Shown piece after piece: positions 24,012 to 31,321 of a stretch of DNA of 64,000 nt (position 1 is its first letter; each line of letters opens with the position of its first letter). The position numbers and the translations under genes are program-made. Origin of the DNA: Oxalobacter formigenes (GTDB lineage: Bacteria > Pseudomonadota > Gammaproteobacteria > Burkholderiales > Burkholderiaceae_D); the NCBI RefSeq assembly GCF_027158485.1, contig NZ_JAMKYJ010000012.1; one strand, 5' to 3'. Below the pieces are notes generated by a model, which ran no database searches, was not told where the DNA came from, and was given only the letters and a program-made list of their open reading frames with translations.

Positions 24012-25075
24012 CTGGTTTCCTTGTTATCCCATAATGAGCCGTTGGGATCGGCAGCAGGGGCTGCAATGCCGAAATGCCGATAGGTTGCTGTCGTGGCGAT
24101 ACGTCCACGTGGAGTGCGCTGGAGATATCCCTGCTGGATCAGGTAGGGTTCCAGAACATCCTCGATGGTATCCACTTCTTCGCCAATGGCGGCCGCCAGA
24201 TTGGCGATGCCGACAGGGCCGCCACTGAACTTGAACAGAACGGCTTCCAGCAGTTTCCGGTCCATCAGATCAAATCCGACCGGGTCCACATCGAGCATTT
24301 TCAGGGCGGCGTCAGCCATGTCGTGCGTGATTTTCCCGGTGCCTTTGACTTCAGCATAGTCTCTGACGCGCCGGAGCAAACGATTGGCAATACGGGGTGT
24401 TCCGCGGGCGCGGCGGGCGATTTCCCGGGCGCCCTCTTCGACTATCGGCGCTTTCAGGAGCATGGCACTTCGTGTCACGATTCGTGTCAAGTCGTCGATA
24501 TCGTAAAATTCGAGCCGTGCCACGACGCCGAAACGATCCCGTAACGGATTGGTCAGCATCCCTGCACGAGTCGTTGCACCGATCAGGGTAAACGGTTGCA
24601 AGTCCAGTTTGACGGATCGTGCGGCAGGGCCTTCGCCGATCAGGATATCGATCTGGTAATCTTCGAGTGCCGGATACAGAATTTCCTCGACCACTGGCGA
24701 CATACGATGGATCTCGTCGATAAACAGCACGTCATTGGCTTCGAGATTGGTCAGGATAGCGGCCAGATCGCCGGCCCTTTCCAGAACAGGCCCGGACGTT
24801 TGCCGGAGATTGACGCCCATTTCACGGGCGATGATATGGGCCAGCGTGGTTTTGCCCAGTCCGGGAGGCCCGAAGAGCAGGGTATGGTCCAGCGCTTCAT
24901 TACGTTTTTTGGCTGCCGCAATGAAGATTTCGAGCTGTTCGCGTGTTTTATGTTGCCCGACATATTCGTTGAGCAATTTCGGGCGCAAGGCCCGTTCGAT
25001 CGCTTCCTCGTTAGGAGAAGCGGGCGAGGCATCGATAATTCTTTTTTCGCTGAAGTCGTCCGTTTGAATGCTCAT
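24008..25075 (-). CDS. ruvB: Holliday junction branch-migration ATPase RuvB
   Basis: RuvB is the hexameric AAA+ motor that drives branch migration with RuvA. The 355 residues show RPKLLNEYVGQ, Walker A (FGPPGLGKTT), Walker B (VLFIDEIHRM), sensor 1 (LIGATTRAG), the arginine finger segment NPLRDRFG and a C-terminal winged helix ending in RTPRGR. It follows ruvA by 23 bp and overlaps mutT by 4 bp. Confidence 0.98.
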   Translation of the reverse strand: MSIQTDDFSEKRIIDASPASPNEEAIERALRPKLLNEYVGQHKTREQLEIFIAAAKKRNEALDHTLLFGPPGLGKTTLAHIIAREMGVNLRQTSGPVLERAGDLAAILTNLEANDVLFIDEIHRMSPVVEEILYPALEDYQIDILIGEGPAARSVKLDLQPFTLIGATTRAGMLTNPLRDRFGVVARLEFYDIDDLTRIVTRSAMLLKAPIVEEGAREIARRARGTPRIANRLLRRVRDYAEVKGTGKITHDMADAALKMLDVDPVGFDLMDRKLLEAVLFKFSGGPVGIANLAAAIGEEVDTIEDVLEPYLIQQGYLQRTPRGRIATTATYRHFGIAAPAADPNGSLWDNKETR

Positions 25076-25098
25076 ACCTGAATTCCGTTTTGTCTGAA

Positions 25099-25680
25099 TC
25101 AGCCTTTGGACAAGGCTTTCAGTGCCATTTTAATCCCGTCCGAAACGCTACAGTCGTTTGGTACCTGTTTGATTGCCAGTATCGTTTCTTTCTCGGAATA
25201 GCCCAGCGCAAGCAAGGCGTTTTGAATGTCTGCCATTGCATCGTTCTGGACGCTGCTGGAAATGGCAGACAGGGCACCGGTTTCCAGTTTGCCTTTCAGT
25301 TCCAGTAACAATCGCTCAGCCGTTTTCTTGCCGATACCGGGAATACTGGTCAGACGGGAAGCGTCCTGAAGGGCGACCGCCTGAGACATGTCGTTAACCG
25401 ACAGACCGGACAGCAAGGCAAGCGCAGTACGTGCACCAACACCGGAAATGCGGATCAATTGCCTGAAAAGGGCGCGTTCGTCGAGACTTCCGAAACCGTA
25501 GAGCACATGAGCGTCTTCACGGATGGCCAGATGCGTGAACAGCGTGACTTTCTCGCCTACAGCAGGCAGATTATAGAAGGTACTCATCGGTACGTCGATT
25601 TCGTAACCGACGCCCTGACAATCGACCAGCAGTTGTGGTGGATTCTTTTGCAGCAAGATACCCTGTATGCGACCAATCAT
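25099..25680 (-). CDS. ruvA: Holliday junction DNA-binding protein RuvA
   Basis: RuvA tetramers hold the four-way junction open for RuvB. The 193-residue protein starts MIGRIQGILLQKNPPQLLVDCQGVGYEI (OB fold), has the two helix-hairpin-helix segments (LIRISGVGARTALALLSGL and LTSIPGIGKKTAERLLLELKGKL), and a C-terminal RuvB-binding domain with ALLALGYSEKE. It lies 36 bp behind ruvC. Confidence 0.97.
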   Translation of the reverse strand: MIGRIQGILLQKNPPQLLVDCQGVGYEIDVPMSTFYNLPAVGEKVTLFTHLAIREDAHVLYGFGSLDERALFRQLIRISGVGARTALALLSGLSVNDMSQAVALQDASRLTSIPGIGKKTAERLLLELKGKLETGALSAISSSVQNDAMADIQNALLALGYSEKETILAIKQVPNDCSVSDGIKMALKALSKG

Positions 25681-25716
25681 GAGATGTATGAAGAAATGAA
25701 TTAAATGATCTTTATA

Positions 25717-26262
25717 TTACCGGATAAGTCTGCCCCGTTTAATACGGAATGTGTTCTGATTGCTCAAAACAGCTGCTTTTTCCAGTGCTTTTATCGCATC
25801 GAATCCATGAGCGTGGCAAATGGCGGCACCCAGTGCATCGGCTGCGTCACTTCCGGGAATGCCGGGAAGCGATAGCAGACGCTGAACCATTTCCTGAACC
25901 TGCTTTTTTTGTGCCTTGCCGTGGCCGACAACGGCCTGCTTGATTTGCAGGGCGGTAAATTCATAGACGGCCAGTTCGGAAGCGACCAGGGCGCTGATCG
26001 CCGCACCACGGGCTTGTCCCAGAAGCAGCGTCGATTGCGGATTGACGTTGACGAATACTTTTTCAATGGCCGCACAATCGGGTTGATACTCGGCAATAAT
26101 TTCGGAAATACCGTCGAAGATCGTCTTGAGACGCAGAGGCAAACCAGCCTCAGCCGGTGTTTTCACCGTGCCTGAGGCAATATAAACAAGGGAATTTCCT
26201 TTTTTGTGGATGATCCCGAAACCGGTTGTCCTGAGACCCGGGTCGATACCGAGGATTTTCAT
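25717..26262 (-). CDS. ruvC: Crossover junction endodeoxyribonuclease RuvC
   Basis: RuvC cuts Holliday junctions symmetrically. The 181-residue RNase H-fold enzyme shows the four acidic residues in context: MKILGIDPGLRTTGFG (first Asp), CAAIEKVFVN (Glu), and GSDAADALGAAICHAH (last two Asp). Length is normal. It lies 51 bp behind purH. Confidence 0.97.
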   Translation of the reverse strand: MKILGIDPGLRTTGFGIIHKKGNSLVYIASGTVKTPAEAGLPLRLKTIFDGISEIIAEYQPDCAAIEKVFVNVNPQSTLLLGQARGAAISALVASELAVYEFTALQIKQAVVGHGKAQKKQVQEMVQRLLSLPGIPGSDAADALGAAICHAHGFDAIKALEKAAVLSNQNTFRIKRGRLIR

Positions 26263-26313
26263 GGCAGACCTCTCGAAATGTGATGTGTCACAGCCATGAA
26301 AATCCCTTATCCA

Positions 26314-27879
26314 TCAATGACGGAAATGGCGGATTGATGTGAAGACCATCGCAATGCCGTGTTCGTCAGCGGCAGCGATCACTTCAGGATCGCGTACCGA
26401 GCCACCCGGCTGGATGACCGCCGTGGCACCGGCATTGGCAACGATGTCGAGGCCGTCACGGAATGGGATGAACGCATCGGAAGCGACAACGGAACCTTTC
26501 AGCGACAGTCCGGCATTTTCGGCCTTCATGGTAGCCGTACGGGCTGCATCGACACGGCTCATCTGGCCGGCACCGATGCCCAGCGCCATGCCGTTTCCAC
26601 AGAAAACGATCGCGTTCGATTTGACGAATTTGACGACTTTGGATGCAAAGAGCATGTCAGCCATCTGTTGCGGAGTCGGTTGCTGTTTGGTTACGATCTT
26701 CAGGTCGGTTGCGATGACGTCGACGATGTCAGGTGATTGCACCAGCAAACCACCGCCGACACGTTTCATGTCAAACGCATTGGTGTTCTTGCCCAGACTG
26801 ATTTCCAGCAGGCGCAGGTTTTTCTTGCGGTTGAAAATACCTTTCGCTTCTTCCGTGAAAGAAGGGGCGATCAGGACTTCAACGAAGAGTTTGGAAACTT
26901 CTTCCGAAGTGCACGCATCCAGCTCGCCATTGAACGCGATGATGCCGCCGAAGGCAGCTTCAGGATCGGTCTGCAGGGCTTTCTGGTATGCGTCGAGCAA
27001 ATCCTTGCCGACAGCGACACCACATGGATTGGCGTGCTTGATGATGACACAGGCTGGTTCGTCGAAATTCTTGACGCATTCCCAGGCGGCATCCGCATCG
27101 CTGATATTATTGTAGGAAAGCTCTTTTCCCTGCAATTGACGGTAGCTGGCCAGTGTTCCCGGCTTGATATCTTTTTCACGGTAGAAAGCGGCGGACTGGT
27201 GCGGGTTTTCACCGTAGCGCATGTCCTGGACTTTCTCGAATTGCAGATTGAGAATTTCAGGGTAAGCTTTGCGGTTCTGATGTTTCTTGTCCGCTTTCAG
27301 GCTGGACATGTAATTGGCAATTGCACCATCGTACTGTGCGGTATGGGAAAACGTTTTTTTCGACAATTCGAATTTGGTGTCTGTCGACAGGCTGCCGTCA
27401 TTTTTTTTCATTTCAGCAATGATATCGGCATAGTCGGCAGGGTCGCATACGACAGCGACGTCCTTGTAATTCTTGGCGGCCGAGCGAAGCATGGCAGGGC
27501 CGCCGATATCGATATTTTCAATCGCATCTTCCAGCGTGCAATCTTCTTTTGCAACCGTCTGCTGGAAGGGATACAGATTGACGACTACCATATCGATCGT
27601 GTTGATGCCGTGTTTTGCGATAGCGTCCATATGGGAAGCCATATCGCGTCTGGCCAGAATGCCGCCGTGAACTTTCGGGTGCAGGGTCTTGACGCGACCG
27701 TCCATCATTTCAGGGAAACCGGTGTAATCGGCGACTTCAGTCACGGCAATGCCGTTCTTTTTAAGCAATTCAGCTGTTCCGCCAGTGGAAAGAATGGAGA
27801 CATTCATTGCAGCCAGTTCTTTGGCAAATTCGACAAGTCCGGTTTTGTCGGAGACGGATATCAGAGCAGATTGAATCAT
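26314..27879 (-). CDS. purH: Bifunctional AICAR transformylase / IMP cyclohydrolase PurH
   Basis: PurH performs the last two steps of IMP synthesis. The N-terminal cyclohydrolase (residues 1-~195) starts MIQSALISVSDKTGLVEFAKEL and has LSTGGTAELL and DGRVKTLHPKVHGGILARR; the C-terminal transformylase has RYGENPHQSAAFY, the catalytic KHANPCG and AFGGIIAFN, and ends with MVFTSIRHFRH. The 521 residues are the standard length. It stands between fis and ruvC, an order kept in many betaproteobacteria. Confidence 0.98.
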   Translation of the reverse strand: MIQSALISVSDKTGLVEFAKELAAMNVSILSTGGTAELLKKNGIAVTEVADYTGFPEMMDGRVKTLHPKVHGGILARRDMASHMDAIAKHGINTIDMVVVNLYPFQQTVAKEDCTLEDAIENIDIGGPAMLRSAAKNYKDVAVVCDPADYADIIAEMKKNDGSLSTDTKFELSKKTFSHTAQYDGAIANYMSSLKADKKHQNRKAYPEILNLQFEKVQDMRYGENPHQSAAFYREKDIKPGTLASYRQLQGKELSYNNISDADAAWECVKNFDEPACVIIKHANPCGVAVGKDLLDAYQKALQTDPEAAFGGIIAFNGELDACTSEEVSKLFVEVLIAPSFTEEAKGIFNRKKNLRLLEISLGKNTNAFDMKRVGGGLLVQSPDIVDVIATDLKIVTKQQPTPQQMADMLFASKVVKFVKSNAIVFCGNGMALGIGAGQMSRVDAARTATMKAENAGLSLKGSVVASDAFIPFRDGLDIVANAGATAVIQPGGSVRDPEVIAAADEHGIAMVFTSIRHFRH

Positions 27880-27925
27880 GATGAGTGTGGTAAATAACGA
27901 TGGAGGTTAAGCCCGAAAAACGGTT

Positions 27926-28159
27926 TTAAAGCAATTTGTGTTCAAGCAGTTTTTTACGAAGCGTGTTTCTGTTGATGCCGAGTATTTCGGCTGCATGGGA
28001 CTGATTGTTTCTTGCATGAGCCATGACCGCAACCAGAACCGGTTTTTCAACCGTGTGCATGATCATGTTATAAATGTCGGTAGGCTTCTGACCGTCCAGA
28101 TCCTTGAAATATTCCTGTAAACTTTGCAGGACGACATCCTGAATGTGCTCTTTGCTCAT
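27926..28159 (-). CDS. fis: Fis-family nucleoid-associated DNA-binding protein
   Basis: Fis dimers bend DNA and act in rRNA transcription and nucleoid structure. The C-terminal helix-turn-helix reads NQSHAAEILGINRNTLRKKLLEHKLL, the hallmark of the family. The start chosen is ATG 28159 (MSKEHIQDVV), which gives the usual 77 residues; ATG 28171 and GTG 28189 lie in frame upstream. It follows dusB by 73 bp, the same dusB-fis pairing known from Escherichia coli. Confidence 0.92.
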   Translation of the reverse strand: MSKEHIQDVVLQSLQEYFKDLDGQKPTDIYNMIMHTVEKPVLVAVMAHARNNQSHAAEILGINRNTLRKKLLEHKLL

Positions 28160-28232
28160 GTCTATTTCCATCGACGGGTGATTCGCCACCCATCGGCCAA
28201 TCAGATTTTCAAATATTACGTTATTGTAACCG

Positions 28233-29207
28233 CTACAGGCCTTGAAGTAGAGTCATAAAGAAGCGATCGACTTCATTTATTTGTTCTTCGCATGTTTGGG
28301 CGTGGTTGGCTGCACTGCGCAATTTTTCCCCGTCCGGAAGATTTTTTGCATACCATCCGATATGTTTACGGGCGGTACGCACTCCGACAGCTTCGCCATA
28401 AAAAGCGTAATGTTCCTGTAAATGCTCATGCATAATCTGCCGGATTTCATTGAAATCCGGAGGTGGTAAAAATGCGTCATTTTTCAAAAAATAATCGATC
28501 TCGCGGAAAATCCAGGGCTTTCCTTGGGCACCCCGTCCGATCATGATGGCGTCGGCCCCCGTTTTTTCCAGAACGGCTTTTGCTTTTTCGGGTGAATCGA
28601 TATCGCCATTGGCGACAACGGGAATGGATACCAGCGATTTGACTTCGGCAATCGTATCGTATTCGGCCATCCCACGGTACGCATCTTCACGGGTTCTGCC
28701 ATGCAAGGTCAGGGCGGCGATTCCGGCCGACTCGGCTATTTTCGCGATTTCAGGGGCATTGATGTGCGAACGGTCCCAGCCGGTACGGAATTTCAGTGTG
28801 ACCGGGACGGAGACGGCATCCGTTACGGCCTCCAGTATTTGTCCGACGAGCGGTTCATTTTGCAAAAGCGCGGAACCGCACCAGTTATTGCAGACTTTTT
28901 TGGCTGGGCATCCCATATTGATGTCGATAATCTGGGCGCCCTGATCGACGTTGTAACGTGCACTGTCAGCCATCGTGGCTGGATCGGAACCGACGATCTG
29001 GACAGCACGAGGCTCGACTTCACCCTCGTGAATAATCCTTCTGCGGCTTTTGGGCGTGTTGCGCAGCAAGGGATTTGCCGCAGCCATTTCAGACACGGCG
29101 TATCCGGCCCCCAGCTTTTTGCACAGCTGGCGGAAAGGACGATCTGTAATACCGGCCATTGGAGCGACAACAAGCTTGTTGCTCAATGTATAAGGGCCTA
29201 TCTGCAT
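28233..29207 (-). CDS. dusB: tRNA-dihydrouridine synthase B
   Basis: DusB reduces uridine in the tRNA D-loop with FMN and NADPH. The 324-residue TIM-barrel protein starts with IGPYTLSNKLVVAPMAGITDRPFR, has IDINMGCPAKKVCNNWCGSALL with the catalytic Cys, VTLKFRTGWD, LTLHGRTREDAY and VANGDIDSPEKA, and a C-terminal helical domain. Its length and the GPY...NK start favour DusB over DusA or DusC. It is first in the dusB-fis-purH-ruvCAB-mutT series. Confidence 0.95.
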   Translation of the reverse strand: MQIGPYTLSNKLVVAPMAGITDRPFRQLCKKLGAGYAVSEMAAANPLLRNTPKSRRRIIHEGEVEPRAVQIVGSDPATMADSARYNVDQGAQIIDINMGCPAKKVCNNWCGSALLQNEPLVGQILEAVTDAVSVPVTLKFRTGWDRSHINAPEIAKIAESAGIAALTLHGRTREDAYRGMAEYDTIAEVKSLVSIPVVANGDIDSPEKAKAVLEKTGADAIMIGRGAQGKPWIFREIDYFLKNDAFLPPPDFNEIRQIMHEHLQEHYAFYGEAVGVRTARKHIGWYAKNLPDGEKLRSAANHAQTCEEQINEVDRFFMTLLQGL

Positions 29208-29243
29208 GATCCGAAAGGAAAAAAGGATTATTTTATCAAAAGA

Positions 29244-29264
29244 TTTGCCTAAAAAACAGGCAAA
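29244..29264 (-). terminator. Hairpin between the histidine phosphatase gene and dusB
   Basis: TTTGCCT (29244-29250) and AGGCAAA (29258-29264) form a 7-bp stem with a 7-nt loop; on the minus strand it is followed by a short T-rich stretch. It may partly end the dtd-to-phosphatase transcript ahead of dusB. Confidence 0.45.
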
Positions 29265-29272
29265 ATGGAAAG

Positions 29273-29938
29273 TCAGAAATGTTTGTAATAATCGACGGCC
29301 GGTTTTCTGGCTTCTTCAAGATGAGCGGACTCACCCCATTTCAGCAGCTCAAGCTTTCCGTCAGTGAATCTGAAACGGTTGATGCTGGTATTCAGGACCG
29401 GCATTTGGCACCGTGTTCCCAGTGGAATGTTTTGGGCAATACGATATGCTGTTTCGATGACGCCGAAGTGTGTGACGATGGCCAGTTTTTTACCGGGATG
29501 TCTCGCCGCGACATTGAAAATGGCGTCAGACGCACGGTGATGGAATTGCCTCGGGCTTTCCGTTTTTCTTTCTCCGTCCGGAAAGAAAAGATCCGGATCG
29601 GCAGCGTACCATGCTTCATACAAATCAGGGTAAGTCGCCTTGATTTCATCAGACATCATTCCTTCACAAATGCCATAGCAGCGTTCGCGGAGTGCCTGGT
29701 CTGTATGAACAGTCAATTGATGGTAGCGGGCGATTTCATTCGCCGTCTGCCGTGCCCGTTGCAAATCACTTGAAAAAATGACATCCAGCGGCTCAATTTG
29801 CAAGGTTTTTGCTAGAGTGAGTGCCTGCAAACGGCCTTCTTCATTCAAAGGGATATCGCTGTGTCCCTGTAAACGCTTCTTTTTGTTCCAGGCCGTTTGC
29901 CCATGACGAATGATCAGGATGTCAGTCGCTTGATCCAT
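29273..29938 (-). CDS. Histidine phosphatase family protein
   Basis: A 221-residue enzyme of the phosphoglycerate mutase-like superfamily. The phosphorylated His lies in the LIIRHGQTAWN motif (~residue 12); RLQGHSDIPLNEEG, FSSDLQRARQTA, the acidic RERCYGICEG and the second active-site His in IVTHFGVI follow in order. The last motif is THFG rather than the common THGG. Members act on sugar phosphates, nucleotides or cofactors; the substrate cannot be told from sequence. It is 4 bp from the YbhB-like gene and is part of the dtd group. Confidence 0.85.
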   Translation of the reverse strand: MDQATDILIIRHGQTAWNKKKRLQGHSDIPLNEEGRLQALTLAKTLQIEPLDVIFSSDLQRARQTANEIARYHQLTVHTDQALRERCYGICEGMMSDEIKATYPDLYEAWYAADPDLFFPDGERKTESPRQFHHRASDAIFNVAARHPGKKLAIVTHFGVIETAYRIAQNIPLGTRCQMPVLNTSINRFRFTDGKLELLKWGESAHLEEARKPAVDYYKHF

Positions 29939-29942
29939 TTCT

Positions 29943-30578
29943 TCAGGCTGGCAACTTGACGTCAGGATTCAGGGAGTAAACGCCGGTCATGCTGGCCTTG
30001 TCCAGAATGTGTCCTTTCATGGCCGAGAGCACATCCTGACCGGTGAAACGGTCTGACAGGGACAGTTTGTCCGTATCCAGAGCATAAAGTGTGAAAACGT
30101 AATGATGCGGGATGGAATCGTTCCAGGGAGGGCATGGGCCGTCATATCCGTAATAATCGCCGGACATATCCTTGTCGCTTGCAAACCATCCTGTGTAATC
30201 GTTAATGCCGTGACGGGCGCTATGAAGTGTGTCCGGGCCGTTTTTTCCACGGGCGGTAATGCCGTTGGAATATTCGCCTTCGGAAATGGAATTCATTGAA
30301 GCGGGCAGATCGATCATCACCCAATGATAGAAATCCACGCGGGGCAGATTGGCAGGAACGGTTTTGCCTTCCTGGTTAACATCGTCCCCTTTGGACGGAA
30401 CGTCGTAATCATGGCATATCAGCACGAGTGAGCGGGTGCCAGCAGGCAAATCACTCCATTGGAGGTGGGGATTTTTATTGTCCGACATGGCGGCATGCGT
30501 AGCCCGGTCGATTTTACAGAAAGCGAATTGTGACGGAATGACTGCACCATCCTGAAAAGAGTTGCTCCAGAGTTTCAT
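29943..30578 (-). CDS. YbhB/YbcL-type PEBP (Raf kinase inhibitor-like) protein
   Basis: A 211-residue phosphatidylethanolamine-binding-protein fold. Landmarks: PHLQWSDLPAGTRSLVLICHDYDVP near residue 38, FYHWVMIDLPASMNSI, and the family motif YDGPCPPWNDSIPHHYVFTLYALD. Bacterial members are cytoplasmic or periplasmic and of unknown role; no signal peptide is seen here. The protein is about 50 residues longer than YbhB, mainly through loops. The ATG has a good AGGAG site. Confidence 0.85.
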   Translation of the reverse strand: MKLWSNSFQDGAVIPSQFAFCKIDRATHAAMSDNKNPHLQWSDLPAGTRSLVLICHDYDVPSKGDDVNQEGKTVPANLPRVDFYHWVMIDLPASMNSISEGEYSNGITARGKNGPDTLHSARHGINDYTGWFASDKDMSGDYYGYDGPCPPWNDSIPHHYVFTLYALDTDKLSLSDRFTGQDVLSAMKGHILDKASMTGVYSLNPDVKLPA

Positions 30579-30648
30579 ATTAGCTCCTGATAGTCCGATG
30601 GTAAAAAAGAGATAGCGTTATTTTGCCAGATGACAGCGGATTTCTGAA

Positions 30649-31095
30649 TTATTTTCGGGATGTATCCAGCCAGAACGTGACCGGCCCGTCATTGGTCAGC
30701 GACACTTTCATGTCAGCTCCAAACTGGCCTGTCTGAATGCCGGGCAATTTCAGTTTTGCCTGTGCGACGAAATAGTCGAACAGTTTTTTCCCGATATCGG
30801 GAGGGGCAGCCGGAGAAAAGGACGGTCGCGTTCCCGATTTTGTATCGGCAGCCAGCGTGAATTGGGGAACGATCAACAGTTCGCCACCGATAGCTGTGAC
30901 TGACAGGTTCATTTTATCGTTTTCATCCGAAAAGACACGATAGCCGAGCAAGCGGTTCAAAAGAACATCAGCTTCTTTTTCCGTATCGTTCTTTTCGGCA
31001 CACAAAAGTACGAGAAGACCTTTCCCTATATGTCCGATTTCCTGATTGTCGACCGTGACACTGGCCTGGCTGACGCGTTGTAGCAGAGAGATCAT
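30649..31095 (-). CDS. dtd: D-aminoacyl-tRNA deacylase
   Basis: Dtd hydrolyses D-amino acids wrongly attached to tRNA. The 148-residue dimeric enzyme has the two active-site motifs: PQFTLAADTKSGTRPSFSPA (normally SQFTL; Pro replaces Ser here) and the cross-subunit Gly-cisPro motif NDGPVTFWLDT at the C terminus. The start MISLLQRVSQASV is standard. Confidence 0.95.
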   Translation of the reverse strand: MISLLQRVSQASVTVDNQEIGHIGKGLLVLLCAEKNDTEKEADVLLNRLLGYRVFSDENDKMNLSVTAIGGELLIVPQFTLAADTKSGTRPSFSPAAPPDIGKKLFDYFVAQAKLKLPGIQTGQFGADMKVSLTNDGPVTFWLDTSRK

Positions 31096-31248
31096 GCATC
31101 ATCCTCATAAATGGAAAATCAAATGATGAATTTTACAATCAGCAAAGTAAAACATCATCAAAATAAAAGAGTGTTTTCAGAATGGATGAGTTGAGATGAT
31201 TTTTGTAAAACATTCAAAAACTTGCCTGCGGTAAATATGAAGTTAAAG

Positions 31249-31254
31249 TATAAT
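31249..31254 (+). promoter_or_regulatory. Possible -10 element of the kinase operon
   Basis: A perfect TATAAT lies 68 bp upstream of the kinase ATG in the dtd-kinase divergent region (31096-31321). The only -35-like hexamer (TTGCCT, 31222) is 21 bp away, which is too far for a normal sigma-70 promoter, so an activator or another sigma factor may be needed. The rest of this AT-rich region shows no clear feature. Confidence 0.35.
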
Positions 31255-31321
31255 GTGATCAAGCTTATTTCCGAACTTGTTCTGAAGTTTTCTTGCCAGA
31301 CTGATGGCGAGGACATATCAA

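Noticed and set aside
26737..27897. Plus-strand open frame of 386 codons opposite purH
   Set aside because: It is a shadow of the conserved purH reading frame and shows no protein family features.
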